Numbered from the stretch's first letter, positions 45,495 through 54,763 are shown. The stretch: DNA of 64,000 bases from Acholeplasmataceae bacterium UBA6150 (GCA_002423145.1 DIUU01000003.1:136671-200670), one strand, 5' to 3'. A program made the numbers and translations. The notes: generated from the sequence alone by a model not told the origin.

Positions 45495-46484
45495 ATGAAA
45501 CCATTAATGGGATTACATCACGTCACAGCAATGACAAGCAGTGCAGAAAAGATTTATGAATTTTTTACTTATGTATTGGGGTTAAGACTGGTTAAAAAAA
45601 CAGTCAATCAAGACGATATTGGTACCTACCATCTATTCTTCGCGGATGATGTTGGGGGTCCTGGGACCGATATGACATTCTTTGATTTTAAAGGTCAAGG
45701 TAAAGCAGTACGGGGAACCAATGAAATATCTAAAACAGCATTTAGGGTTCCAAGTGACGCCGCGATTGCCTATTATGAGAAACGTTTTAAACATTATAAA
45801 GTCAATGTAGAACCGGTTCAAACCCTGTTTGGCATGAAAATACTACCTTTTAAGGATTTCGATGATCAAGAATATCTATTGATTTCAGACGAAAATACGA
45901 CAGGCGTTAAACCTGGGATTCCATGGAAAAAAGGACCGATACCCAATGAGTTCGCCATTTATGGGTTAGGACCGATTTTCTTTAGAGTGAATAACCTGGA
46001 TTGGATGACACAAGTATTGACGGAAAGACTGACATTTAATAAAACTGAAACTGAAGGCCCTTTTACCCGCTTTGAAACAGGTCTAGGTGGTAATGGGGGT
46101 AGTATTATTGTTGAACTCACCACAGATATACCGCAAGCCAGACAAGGGTATGGTGGTATTCACCATGTGGCCTTTGGTGTAGAAAATACAACAGATATTG
46201 AACAGTGGATTAAGCGATTGAATGGCTTACAAGTAATGCACTCAGGATTGGTAGACAGATTCTATTTTAAATCACTATATTCTCGGATGTATCCAGGCAT
46301 TCTATTTGAGTTTGCTACAGAAGGCCCAGGGTTTATCGATGATGAAGAACCCTATGAAACCTTAGGAGAATTATTGGCCTTGCCACCCAAGTACCGCAAT
46401 CAAAGAGCACAAATCACATCGTTAGTGCGTCATATAGATACGAAACGAAGCGATAAAACATTTGTAAAAGAGTATGAGTTTTAA
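45495..46484 (+). CDS. mhqE: Ring-cleaving dioxygenase (VOC superfamily, MhqO/MhqE-like)
   Basis: A 329-residue protein of two VOC (glyoxalase-fold) halves. Metal ligands: His in 'GLHHVTAMT', His in 'GIHHVAFGV' and Glu in 'ILFEFATEGPGF'. 'LRLVKKTVNQDD' and 'YHLFFADDVGGPGT' are typical of hydroquinone/catechol-cleaving MhqO and MhqE of Bacillus. The ATG at 45495 has GGAGG ahead and follows the promoter; earlier in-frame ATGs lie upstream of it. The esterase gene follows directly, the mhqED order. Whether it equals MhqE or MhqO cannot be settled by eye. Confidence 0.85.
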   Translation: MKPLMGLHHVTAMTSSAEKIYEFFTYVLGLRLVKKTVNQDDIGTYHLFFADDVGGPGTDMTFFDFKGQGKAVRGTNEISKTAFRVPSDAAIAYYEKRFKHYKVNVEPVQTLFGMKILPFKDFDDQEYLLISDENTTGVKPGIPWKKGPIPNEFAIYGLGPIFFRVNNLDWMTQVLTERLTFNKTETEGPFTRFETGLGGNGGSIIVELTTDIPQARQGYGGIHHVAFGVENTTDIEQWIKRLNGLQVMHSGLVDRFYFKSLYSRMYPGILFEFATEGPGFIDDEEPYETLGELLALPPKYRNQRAQITSLVRHIDTKRSDKTFVKEYEF

Positions 46485-46485
46485 C

Positions 46486-47085
46486 ATGAAACATATTTAT
46501 AAAAAAGGCAATCAGCAAACCTTGATTTTATTGCATGGTACGGGCGGAGATGAGTTTGACTTAATTCCTTTAGCAGAAACACTCAATCCAAAAGCATCCA
46601 TTTTATCCATCAGAGGAAACATACTAGAAAATGGCATGCCAAGGTATTTTAAAAGATTGTCGATAGGCGTTTTTGATATGGAGAGTTTGAAACAAGAAAC
46701 CATTTATTTACAGCAATTTATTCAAGAGGCGAGTTCAAAATATGGTTTTAGCTTGACTGATTCAACTGTGATTGGTTACTCTAATGGTGCGAACATTGCG
46801 ATATCGATGTTGTTCACTTTTAATCATACGGTCAAGAGAACTATCCTACTTAGACCCATGGTACCGACACATGACATCCAGTCATCATCATTAATTAAAA
46901 CTCAAGTCGTGATCATTTCAGGTAAGTATGACACCATCGTACCTAAAAATCATCCTCAGTTATTAAATCAATACTTCAATCAATTAGGTGCAGATACCCA
47001 AGTATTTGAAATAGAAGCCAGTCATGGTTTAACACCGATGGATATGGAAATTATGAAATCAATATTAAAAAACGAGCAAAATTAA
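46486..47085 (+). CDS. mhqD: Carboxylesterase / serine hydrolase (MhqD-like)
   Basis: A 199-residue alpha/beta hydrolase. Oxyanion motif 'LLHGTGGDEFDLIPL', nucleophile Ser in 'VIGYSNGANIA', acid in 'SGKYDTIVP' and His in 'ASHGLTPMD' form a complete triad. It matches Bacillus MhqD, induced with MhqE by quinones. An ATG at 46474 is also in frame, but 46486 gives 'MKHIYKKG', the usual family start. It lies 1 base beyond the dioxygenase stop. A strong terminator overlaps its end. Confidence 0.85.
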   Translation: MKHIYKKGNQQTLILLHGTGGDEFDLIPLAETLNPKASILSIRGNILENGMPRYFKRLSIGVFDMESLKQETIYLQQFIQEASSKYGFSLTDSTVIGYSNGANIAISMLFTFNHTVKRTILLRPMVPTHDIQSSSLIKTQVVIISGKYDTIVPKNHPQLLNQYFNQLGADTQVFEIEASHGLTPMDMEIMKSILKNEQN

Positions 47086-47098
47086 TTTGCTCGTTTTT
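47068..47098 (+). terminator. Terminator of the mhqED-like operon
   Basis: AAAAACGAGCAAA at 47068-47080 pairs with TTTGCTCGTTTTT at 47086-47098. The left arm is within the last codons of mhqD; the A/T ends allow action from the glgC side too. Confidence 0.88.
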
Positions 47099-47108
47099 GA
47101 TTATGTAA

Positions 47109-48338
47109 TTAGCGAATGGTTGAACCAGATTTAATAAAGAGTGATTCAAATTTCGCATGTCGATAAATTCGGCAGTTTCTCGCGATTTTTGCGTTATCTG
47201 GAACAAAGCCGTGCTTTTCAATCACATTGATACCTGAGTAGAGTACAGTTGGTCTTTCTTCATTCGGTGAATAATCATCTGAATAACCTACAATGGCGTT
47301 ACGACCAATATAGACTTTCTTATCCAAAATCGCACGTTCTACGATGGCGTTTTCAGATACAATGGTATTGTTTAAAATGACGGAATCTCTTACAATAGCG
47401 CCTTTTTCAACCCGTACACCAGGACTTAAAACACTATTGATAACCGTACCATCGATGACAGAACCATTGGAAATCAAAGAGTTTACAATGTGTGCATTTG
47501 AACCTACTCTAACCGGTGGCATTTCTTCGGAACGGGTATAAATCTTCCAAGCGTCTGAATATAAATCCAATCTCGGTTCAGACATATTTAAAAGCTCAAT
47601 ATTGGTTTGTAGGTATGAATCATACGTACCAACGTCTCTCCAATAACCATTAAATTCATAAGCATAAACCTTACTGTTTTCTTCTTTAATGAGTGCTGGA
47701 ATAATGTGCTTACCAAAATCTAGATTCGGATCTTTTATGGTTTCTAATGCACGATATAAAACATCTGCAGCGAATACATAAATACCCATGGAGGCTTGAT
47801 CAGATTTAGGTTGTTTAGGTTTTTCTTCAAAACCAACAATTCGATTTTCTACATTGGTTTCCATAATACCAAAGCGGTGTGCTTCAGCGAGTGGTACCTT
47901 TTGAGTTGCAATCGTGAGGGTAGCGCCTTTTTCGATATGGGTATTGATCATCTTACGATAATTCATCTTATAAATGTGGTCACCCGATAGAATTAGAATA
48001 AATTTTGGTTCTCTGCGTCTAACAAATTCAATATTTTTCAATACGGAATCGGCTGTACCCATATACCACTCATTGTGGGGTTGTAATAAAGTGACTTGTG
48101 AGTCACGTCGGTCTAAGTCCCATGGTTTTCCAGAACCAATGTGTTCATTCAATGAAAGTGGTAAGTATTGTGTCAAAATAGCGATATCATAAATACCAGA
48201 ATTGGCACAGTTGGATAATGAGAAATCAATGATTCTGAATTTCCCTGCAAATGGTACAGCAGGTTTACTGCGTTTTTCTGCCAGTAAGTCGAGTCTTGAA
48301 CCTTTTCCACCAGCTAAAATGAGTGCTAACGTTTCCAT
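47109..48338 (-). CDS. glgC: Glucose-1-phosphate adenylyltransferase
   Basis: A 409-residue nucleotidyltransferase making ADP-glucose for glycogen. 'LALILAGGKGSRL', 'KPAVPFAGKFRIIDF', 'GTADSV', 'LSGDHIYKMNY' and 'FGIMET' mark the catalytic domain; the C-terminal half is a left-handed beta-helix with hexapeptide repeats. Second gene of a glgA-glgC operon (11-bp gap). Firmicutes often have glgC plus a glgD partner; no glgD lies here, nor glgB or glgP. Confidence 0.95.
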   Translation of the reverse strand: METLALILAGGKGSRLDLLAEKRSKPAVPFAGKFRIIDFSLSNCANSGIYDIAILTQYLPLSLNEHIGSGKPWDLDRRDSQVTLLQPHNEWYMGTADSVLKNIEFVRRREPKFILILSGDHIYKMNYRKMINTHIEKGATLTIATQKVPLAEAHRFGIMETNVENRIVGFEEKPKQPKSDQASMGIYVFAADVLYRALETIKDPNLDFGKHIIPALIKEENSKVYAYEFNGYWRDVGTYDSYLQTNIELLNMSEPRLDLYSDAWKIYTRSEEMPPVRVGSNAHIVNSLISNGSVIDGTVINSVLSPGVRVEKGAIVRDSVILNNTIVSENAIVERAILDKKVYIGRNAIVGYSDDYSPNEERPTVLYSGINVIEKHGFVPDNAKIARNCRIYRHAKFESLFIKSGSTIR

Positions 48339-48349
48339 GTTGTTTCCCC

Positions 48350-49774
48350 CTATTTATTTAATATGTGTTGATATAGTGATAAGTATGATTCACCCATGTG
48401 CTCGAGTGAATGATTACCGCGCATCGCGGATTGTACAAGTAATCGCCAATCACTTGGGTTATTGGTGTGCAATAAAATCGCATCCAATAAGACTTGTTTT
48501 AGTTCATGGGCATTGTAATTGGCAAAACTAAAGCCGTTACCCTCTTTTGTATATTTATTGTAAGGTATGACGGTATCTTTGAGACCACCCGTTTCTCTAA
48601 CCAGTGGTAAACAGCCATATCGCATCGCGATCAGTTGTCCTAAGCCACACGGTTCAAACTGACTTGGCATCAGTAAAATATCTGCTGCAGCGTACAGTTG
48701 ATGGGCTAAAGCATTGTTAAATCCAATAAAGGTGTAAACACGGTTGCGATACTTATCTTGTAAATAACGTAAGAAGTTTTCGTAATGAAGATCCCCGCTA
48801 CCGATGAAAATGAATTTGGCTGTGCTTTCTGCGATCGCCTCTTCAAGGGTTGACATCATCAAGTCGATGCCTTTTTGCTTAGCCAATCGACCGATATAAG
48901 CAACCAATGCGGTGTCGGTGGATAAGTCTAAATTGAGTTTTTGAAGTAAGGCGTATTTATTTCTTTTTTTAGCCAAAACAAAATGTTTTTCATTGTAAGT
49001 TTTATCTAGATAGGCATCGGTTTCAGGATTATAAATATCGTAGTCAATGCCATTTAAAATCCCTGAGAAACTATTGAGTCTAGATTTTAAAGCACCATCT
49101 AGGGTGAAACCATAATATTCGGTTTGAACCTCTTGCATATAAGACGGTGAAACGGTATTGATGTGGTTTGCTCGCATGATTCCAGCCTTTAAGAAATTAA
49201 GTCGATCAAAATGAATATAAGCGTAGTTGAATGGTCGACCAATCAGACGATAGGCATCTTTTGGGAATGATCCCTGATACTCTAAATTATGAATGGTTAA
49301 GAGTGTTTTAACAGTTTTAAATAAGGGTTTCTGACGGTAAATTTCATCCAATAAATAGGGAATTAAACCCGTTTGCCAGTCATTGATGTGTAGTAAATCG
49401 AATGGGTTTTGGATAAGTTCAATATATTCTAATATGGCGAAATCAAAAAATAAAAAGCGTTTATCATCGTCGTAATAACCGTAATAATTCGCACGTTTGA
49501 AAAAATGTTCATTTTCGACAAAAATATAGGTTACACCATCATGAATTGTTTCATAGTATTTCGCTTTAAAAGACTCATCAGCGATTTTAACATTTTTTTC
49601 ACCAATCAATTTAAATGTGCTAAGTTTTGAGTAAATGGAATCATATAAAGGTGAAATCACGGCTGTGAATTGATCGAGTTGATTCATAATCTTTGGTAGA
49701 GCAGAAGCCATATCTGCCAATCCACCAGATTTTGAAAATGGGTAGGCTTCACTGGAACAAAATAAAATACGCAT
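48350..49774 (-). CDS. glgA: Glycogen synthase (GT5)
   Basis: A 474-residue glucosyltransferase that extends alpha-1,4-glucan from ADP-glucose. 'FCSSEAYPFSKSGGLADM' holds the KxGGL ADP-binding motif; 'LLTIHNLEYQG', 'VSPSYMQE', 'YIGRLAKQKGID' and 'PSQFEPCGLGQLIAMRYG' belong to the two Rossmann domains. GAGGTGA precedes the ATG and a good promoter lies upstream. First gene of the glgA-glgC unit. Confidence 0.95.
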   Translation of the reverse strand: MRILFCSSEAYPFSKSGGLADMASALPKIMNQLDQFTAVISPLYDSIYSKLSTFKLIGEKNVKIADESFKAKYYETIHDGVTYIFVENEHFFKRANYYGYYDDDKRFLFFDFAILEYIELIQNPFDLLHINDWQTGLIPYLLDEIYRQKPLFKTVKTLLTIHNLEYQGSFPKDAYRLIGRPFNYAYIHFDRLNFLKAGIMRANHINTVSPSYMQEVQTEYYGFTLDGALKSRLNSFSGILNGIDYDIYNPETDAYLDKTYNEKHFVLAKKRNKYALLQKLNLDLSTDTALVAYIGRLAKQKGIDLMMSTLEEAIAESTAKFIFIGSGDLHYENFLRYLQDKYRNRVYTFIGFNNALAHQLYAAADILLMPSQFEPCGLGQLIAMRYGCLPLVRETGGLKDTVIPYNKYTKEGNGFSFANYNAHELKQVLLDAILLHTNNPSDWRLLVQSAMRGNHSLEHMGESYLSLYQHILNK

Positions 49775-49791
49775 ATTGTCACCTCTACTTT

Positions 49792-49820
49792 ATTATAACC
49801 TAATGAAACGGGTTACACAA
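49792..49820 (-). promoter_or_regulatory. glgA promoter
   Basis: On the minus strand TTGTGT (plus 49815-49820), a 17-bp spacer and TATAAT (plus 49792-49797), about 18 bases before the start codon. Confidence 0.7.
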
Positions 49821-49877
49821 TATGACGCCTAAGGATTTTACGAAAGTGCACACAGTTTTACCATATTCATAAATGAA

Positions 49878-49906
49878 TTGATAAAAGAAAAACCCCGTGT
49901 TATAAT
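49878..49906 (+). promoter_or_regulatory. Promoter of the thioredoxin-like gene
   Basis: TTGATA at 49878-49883, 17 bp, TATAAT at 49901-49906. Confidence 0.82.
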
Positions 49907-49936
49907 GTTACTAGTCATTTAAAGGAGATTCAATTT

Positions 49937-50488
49937 ATGTCCAAAAAACCGTATGCAAGACCACAGTACAAAGTTAAGCCCGCTGTCATCATTATTGTCG
50001 CGGCAATCGTATTTATATTTGCAGCATTAATTGTCATTATTCAACCTACAGATCAAGCAAAAATTTACAAAGCATATCATAGCGCTGGTTCTCCAAACCT
50101 TACTGAAAACCATGTTTTTGAATCCATCAGTGTGGCAAAACTGATTAAAGTGATCGATTCTGGTCGACCTGTCGTTGTTTTCTTCGGAACACCTACCTGT
50201 ACCGCTTGTGTTAGTGAAATTGGTTGGTACAATCAAGAATTTATCAGTGCTGGTCTAAAAGCCAACATTGGTGTCATTTATTATGTCAATACGCAAGATT
50301 TAACTGAAAGCAATATTACTAAGCTTCAACAAACGTATGCTATGACATTAACGAGCACCCCAGAGCTTTATTATTTAAATGAGGGTGAAATCGTTTATCG
50401 CCGTTCAGACTTTACAAGTACAACAATCCCGATGGCTGGACAAATTAAGAATTTATTCGTAGCAGTTAAAAATGATTTAGCAGATTAA
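49937..50488 (+). CDS. Membrane-anchored thioredoxin-like protein
   Basis: A 183-residue protein with a basic N-terminus, one membrane helix (about residues 16-38) and an external thioredoxin-like domain. The active site reads 'FFGTPTCTACVSE' (CTAC), and 'TLTSTPELYYL' supplies the cis-Pro loop. It likely reduces or exchanges disulfides on the outer face, and could receive electrons from the CcdA-like protein at 11.4 kb (inference). AAAGGAG is the ribosome site. Confidence 0.8.
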   Translation: MSKKPYARPQYKVKPAVIIIVAAIVFIFAALIVIIQPTDQAKIYKAYHSAGSPNLTENHVFESISVAKLIKVIDSGRPVVVFFGTPTCTACVSEIGWYNQEFISAGLKANIGVIYYVNTQDLTESNITKLQQTYAMTLTSTPELYYLNEGEIVYRRSDFTSTTIPMAGQIKNLFVAVKNDLAD

Positions 50489-50509
50489 AGCACACACGTG
50501 CTTTTTTTC
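50487..50509 (+). terminator. Terminator before argS
   Basis: AAAGCAC-ACAC-GTGCTTT followed by further T residues. Confidence 0.82.
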
Positions 50510-50533
50510 TACTAAAAGAAAGATTGGTGCATC

Positions 50534-52201
50534 ATGATTCAAGTCATAAAACAAACACTTAAAAATCGTGTTTTTGAATATTTTCAACTCGACTCCCTAA
50601 ATGTGGTCGTAGAAGAACCAAAAAGAGGAACTGCGGATTTAGCAATTCCACTTTTTGCGCTTGTGAAGCAATTAGGAAAACCAATGCCTGTGGTTTTGGA
50701 AGAAATTAAAAAAGCCATTGGCACCTATGAGATGGTCAGCGATATTCAATTCTTAAATGGATTTTTAAACATATCGATCAATCGTGAGTTATTCGCACGC
50801 CATGTCTTAACACAAGTATTGAATGAGCAATCCAATTTCGGGAACAAATCCATTAATAAAACGGTGTGTATCGATTACTCTGCACCGAATATTGCGAAAA
50901 GTTTTTCCATTGGCCATTTACGTTCAACCATGATTGGGAATGCACTTAAAAATATCTATCAAAAACTCGGATACCGTGTCGTAGGCATTAACCACCTTGG
51001 CGACTGGGGCACACAATTTGGAAAAATGATTGTTGCCTACCATAAGTGGGGAGTCCAATCCGATATTGAAAAGAATCCCATAGTTGAACTCCAAAAATTA
51101 TACGTTAAGTTTCATGACGAAGTTGTGAATCATCCAGAATTAGAAGACCAAGCAAGAGCGGTTTTCAAGGCACTCGAAGATGGCAATCCAGAGATGCTCG
51201 AATTATGGCGTTATTTTAGAGAAGTATCACTCAAAGAATTTATGAGTATGTATGACCTTTTAGGTGTTAATTTTGATTCTTATGATGGCGAATCCTTTTA
51301 TAACGATAAAATGGAAGCGATCGCTTTGGAATTAGAAAACAAAGGTTTACTTGTCGAAGACGATGGTGCGATGATTGTGAGAATAGATCCTCTACCACCG
51401 GCACTCATCAAACGTCGCGATGGGGCTACCTTATACATCACACGTGATTTAGCGGCGTTATTTTATCGATATAAAACCTATACATTTGATAAAGTGCTTT
51501 ACGTCGTTGGCAATGAACAAAAGTTGCATTTTGAACAACTCAAAGCAGTTTCAAAATTGATGGGATATGAGTTAGACATCCATCATGTCAATTTTGGCCT
51601 GGTTATGCAAGATGGTAAAAAGATGTCTACCCGCGGTGGACGTGTTGTCAAATTATACGACGTCATTGAAGAAGCTATTTTGAGTGCTTCTAAAGCAATC
51701 TTTGATAAGAACCCCAATCTTGCCAACCAAGATTCGGTTGCGAAAGCAGTTGGAATCGGTGCAGTCATTTTCAACGATTTAAAAAATGACCGTAACATCG
51801 ACATAGAGTTTAATCTAGAATCCATGTTAGCCTTTGAAGGCCAAACCGGACCATATTTACAGTACAGTAGTGTCAGAATCGCTTCTATTCTTAAAAACCA
51901 AGTGTTGTCTAATGACTTCCCATTCGAATCATTCAAAGCTGATTTACCATTTGAACTCATTAAGCAACTCTCTGCATTTGAAGATGCGTTAGACAAGGCT
52001 GCTGAACTCAATGGTCCTCACGTCATTAGCCGTTATTTGTTACAACTTGCACAAACATTTAACCAATTTTATGGTCAATATAAAATCATTACGGAGGACG
52101 AAGCACTCAAACAAGCCAATCTCCATTTGATTCAAGCGGTCAGAACCGTTTTGAATGAAGGTATGAGATTACTAGGTATGATTGCACTCGATGAAATGTA
52201 A
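50534..52201 (+). CDS. argS: Arginyl-tRNA synthetase
   Basis: A 555-residue class I synthetase. The N-terminal additional domain is followed by 'DYSAPNIAKSFSIGHLRST' with the HIGH variant SIGH, 'HLGDWGTQFG', 'RRDGATLYITRDLAAL', and 'GKKMSTRGGRVVKL' as the KMSK-type loop. The C-terminal helical domain ends 'GMRLLGMIALDEM', typical of ArgRS. The stop overlaps the next start by one base (TAATG). No T-box leader is seen in the short upstream gap. Confidence 0.95.
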   Translation: MIQVIKQTLKNRVFEYFQLDSLNVVVEEPKRGTADLAIPLFALVKQLGKPMPVVLEEIKKAIGTYEMVSDIQFLNGFLNISINRELFARHVLTQVLNEQSNFGNKSINKTVCIDYSAPNIAKSFSIGHLRSTMIGNALKNIYQKLGYRVVGINHLGDWGTQFGKMIVAYHKWGVQSDIEKNPIVELQKLYVKFHDEVVNHPELEDQARAVFKALEDGNPEMLELWRYFREVSLKEFMSMYDLLGVNFDSYDGESFYNDKMEAIALELENKGLLVEDDGAMIVRIDPLPPALIKRRDGATLYITRDLAALFYRYKTYTFDKVLYVVGNEQKLHFEQLKAVSKLMGYELDIHHVNFGLVMQDGKKMSTRGGRVVKLYDVIEEAILSASKAIFDKNPNLANQDSVAKAVGIGAVIFNDLKNDRNIDIEFNLESMLAFEGQTGPYLQYSSVRIASILKNQVLSNDFPFESFKADLPFELIKQLSAFEDALDKAAELNGPHVISRYLLQLAQTFNQFYGQYKIITEDEALKQANLHLIQAVRTVLNEGMRLLGMIALDEM

Positions 52202-53232
52202 TGGAACAAGCGAAAAAGACAAGCATAGCCAAAAACTTATTATTTGTATTCATCATGCTTGCAGTAGTCCTTACGGTAGTATTCAGTTTAAATGATATTA
52301 GCCTAATTTTAGAAGCTCTAAAACAGGCTAATGTGGGCTTGATAGCCCTAGCTGCTTTGGTGTTCTTACTCTATATGTTAACAACCAACTTAGCCCTTCA
52401 TTTTGTAACGACGGGTTTGGGTGTCAAACTTCATTTTCTTGACACCATGGCCATCGGTTCAGCTGAATATTTCTTTAATGCGATTACGCCTTTTTCCTCT
52501 GGTGGTCAACCATTTCAAGCTTATTTCTATATGAAAAAAGGCGTCAGTGGTGACAACGCGATGTCGATTTTAATGTCGAATTTCATCGTATATCAAGTCA
52601 TTATGACTGTCCTATCAACCATCGGGTTATTGTTGTTCTATGGGCAAATTAAAACAGTTTTAAATCACTATATGGTTTTAATCCTGATTGGATATATTGC
52701 GAATATGTCTGTCTTAGGTATATTGATTTCGATATCCACCGTACCTGGCATTTCTAAAATATTTGAATGGATTTTCAGAACCGTTGGTAAAGTTAAATTC
52801 TTAACCAAGTTGATGAGAAAACTAGAAACACGTACATTTGATTTTGTTAAAGAATTTCAAATCGGAATTGGGTTGTTATTTAAACGGAAGCGCGTTTTAA
52901 TTGGAGCATCCCTCCTACGCGTATTAGGATTATCATTATTGCATTCGGTACCCTATGTTGTCTTCTTAGCCTTGGGTGTCAGTTTGGATTTGAGTGATTT
53001 AATCTTTGTTATTTCCATGAGTTTATTTTCAACCACATTCATGATGTGGGTACCAACACCAGGCGCATCTGGTGGGACTGAGTGGGCATTTACTGTAATC
53101 TTCACAGTGTTGGTATCTGGGTCTACAGCAGTATTGGTTACGGCTATGTTAATATGGCGATTTGTTACCTATTATTTAGGTATGTTTGTTGGATTCATCG
53201 CGTACATGATTTTACGCAAAAGGGGAATTTAA
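52201..53232 (+). CDS. Flippase-like membrane protein (LPG synthase TM / UPF0104 family)
   Basis: A 343-residue protein with about eight membrane helices. 'GSAEYFFNAITPFSSGGQPFQAYFYMKKG', read in parts, and 'PTPGASGGTEWAF' match the YbhN/AglD/MprF-N flippase-like family; the domain moves or presents lipids across the membrane. It lacks the catalytic GNAT-like part of MprF. It is coupled to argS (TAATG) and followed after 2 bases by a lipid glycosyltransferase, so a role in glycolipid placement is plausible. Confidence 0.85.
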   Translation: MEQAKKTSIAKNLLFVFIMLAVVLTVVFSLNDISLILEALKQANVGLIALAALVFLLYMLTTNLALHFVTTGLGVKLHFLDTMAIGSAEYFFNAITPFSSGGQPFQAYFYMKKGVSGDNAMSILMSNFIVYQVIMTVLSTIGLLLFYGQIKTVLNHYMVLILIGYIANMSVLGILISISTVPGISKIFEWIFRTVGKVKFLTKLMRKLETRTFDFVKEFQIGIGLLFKRKRVLIGASLLRVLGLSLLHSVPYVVFLALGVSLDLSDLIFVISMSLFSTTFMMWVPTPGASGGTEWAFTVIFTVLVSGSTAVLVTAMLIWRFVTYYLGMFVGFIAYMILRKRGI

Positions 53233-53234
53233 TC

Positions 53235-54410
53235 ATGAGGATTGGGATATTTACCGATGCCTATTTACCACTGATTAGTGGCGTTACAACATCGATTTAT
53301 ATGTTAGCTGAGGGTCTTCGCAAAGAGGGCCATGAAGTCTACATCATTACGACTTCAGGGAAAAATGTCGTGGAAGAACCCTATGTCATTCGCTTAAAAG
53401 GCATGCCTGTACCTAAAAAGGGTTTGAAAACATTTAGAGTGGTACCTTTTACAAAAGCACACATCAAAAAGATCGCAGCACTTAATTTAGACGTGATGCA
53501 TGTTCATACGGAATTTTCGATTGGATCGGTTGCGGTTCATATGAGAGACAAGTATGGAATTCCTATGGTGTTTACAGTACATACCATGTATGAAGAGTAT
53601 CTTCACTATGTTTCTAAGTTTTTAGCACGATTCTTAAGAAAGCCTTTGATGCATTATCTAAAAAAACTGATGAAACGTTTTATTTTAAGAGCGGATGTTA
53701 CCATAACACCAACTCAAAAAGTGTTGGATTTGATGAAGAGTTATGACATCAATGGTCATTATGAAATTATTCCAACGGGGATCAAACTGGATAAATTTGT
53801 TGGTGATAATTATCCTAAAGATAAAGTGAAAGAACTTAGGGCTTCCTTAGGTATCAAACCAGAGGAATTCGTCTATCTATTTTTAGGGCGAATTTCGAAA
53901 GAAAAATCGATACCCGTATTGATCAATGCGTTCGCTGAAATCCATAAAGAAGTAAATGCGAAGTTTTTGATTATTGGGGATGGTCCAGCCATGGCTGAAT
54001 TGAAGTCTTTAGTAGAAGAACTCGGTATACAAAATAAAGTGATCTTTACAGGCTTTATCAACTGGAACGATGTGGGATTATACTATCAAGTAGGCGACGC
54101 ATTCTTAAATGCATCGGTGACTGAAACTCAAGGGTTAACCTATATTGAAGCATTAGCAGCAAGTCTACCTGTAATTGTAAAATATGATACCTGTTTGTTG
54201 GAAGTTGTTAAAGAATTTGATAACGGTTTATTCTTTAGACAAAACAGTGAACTACCAATCTTGATGAAGCGTATTTACCAAGATGCGGATTTAAGAAAGA
54301 ATCTTACAAAGAATGCGTATAAATCTATTGAAAAATATTCTCAAGAATGTTATTCTAGTAGTGCACTCAAAGCTTATCAAAAAGCGATTGAAATTAAAAA
54401 AGCTGAATAA
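53235..54410 (+). CDS. GT4 glycosyltransferase, diacylglycerol glucosyltransferase-like
   Basis: A 391-residue GT-B enzyme. 'RIGIFTDAYLPLISGVTTSI', 'VMHVHTEFSIGSVAV', 'PMVFTVHTMYEEYLHY', 'PTGIKLDKF', 'LGRISKEKS' and the E-x7-E donor motif in 'ASVTETQGLTYIEALA' are the pattern of 1,2-diacylglycerol 3-glucosyltransferases such as alMGS of Acholeplasma laidlawii. The product would be the membrane lipid monoglucosyl-diacylglycerol. ATG 53235 has AGGGGAA ahead; the frame open from 53082 runs inside the previous gene. Confidence 0.85.
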   Translation: MRIGIFTDAYLPLISGVTTSIYMLAEGLRKEGHEVYIITTSGKNVVEEPYVIRLKGMPVPKKGLKTFRVVPFTKAHIKKIAALNLDVMHVHTEFSIGSVAVHMRDKYGIPMVFTVHTMYEEYLHYVSKFLARFLRKPLMHYLKKLMKRFILRADVTITPTQKVLDLMKSYDINGHYEIIPTGIKLDKFVGDNYPKDKVKELRASLGIKPEEFVYLFLGRISKEKSIPVLINAFAEIHKEVNAKFLIIGDGPAMAELKSLVEELGIQNKVIFTGFINWNDVGLYYQVGDAFLNASVTETQGLTYIEALAASLPVIVKYDTCLLEVVKEFDNGLFFRQNSELPILMKRIYQDADLRKNLTKNAYKSIEKYSQECYSSSALKAYQKAIEIKKAE

Positions 54411-54417
54411 GCTTTTT
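54397..54417 (+). terminator. Weak terminator-like hairpin before tRNA-Leu
   Basis: AAAAAGCT at 54397-54404 and AGCTTTTT at 54410-54417 around the stop codon of the glycosyltransferase. It may be partial, leaving the tRNA to be read from the same transcript. Confidence 0.5.
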
Positions 54418-54422
54418 CTAAT

Positions 54423-54509
54423 GCCCAAGTGGTGAAATTGGTAGACGCGCTGGACTCAAAATCCAGTGGGGTAAGACTCATGCCGGTTCGAGTCCGGCCT
54501 TGGGCACCA
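54423..54509 (+). tRNA. tRNA-Leu (anticodon CAA)
   Basis: An 87-nt class II tRNA: acceptor GCCCAAG pairs with CTTGGGC, D-arm GGTGAAATTGGTAGAC, anticodon stem CTGGA / TCCAG with loop CTCAAAA (anticodon CAA), a long variable arm, T-arm GCCGGTTCGAGTCCGGC, and an encoded CCA. Its last 18 nt recur at 55653. Confidence 0.96.
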
Positions 54510-54510
54510 T
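54493..54510 (+). repeat. attL-like copy: tRNA-Leu 3' end
   Basis: TCCGGCCTTGGGCACCAT covers the end of the T-arm, the acceptor strand and CCA plus one base. It matches 55653-55670 with one mismatch, in direct orientation, 1160 bp apart. Confidence 0.6.
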
Positions 54511-54519
54511 CTAGTGTAT

Positions 54520-54545
54520 AACGGCTCTGTTGAGCCGTTTTATTT
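54520..54545 (+). terminator. Terminator after tRNA-Leu
   Basis: AACGGCTC-TGTT-GAGCCGTT followed by a T-rich tract. Confidence 0.88.
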
Positions 54546-54763
54546 TTATTCTATAGCCAAATTGCACACTTCGTACGCTCATAGTGTGAAACAATGGGAA
54601 CATTAAGCTTATTAAGGTGTTATAATTTGAGACATTTTGTAATATAATTAATTAATGAAATCAATAATAGTAGGATAGAATAAAATGATTAGATTTTCTC
54701 TAGATATATCAATAAGCAAGTTTATTGATATCAGAATAAATCTTATAGGAGGATGATTCTATA

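Noticed and set aside
50489..50533. T-box leader for argS
   Set aside because: Only 45 bases separate the terminator-bearing gene and argS; no specifier structure fits.
53082..53234. N-terminal extension of the glycosyltransferase
   Set aside because: It overlaps the flippase-like gene in another frame; the GT fold starts exactly at ATG 53235 with a good ribosome site.
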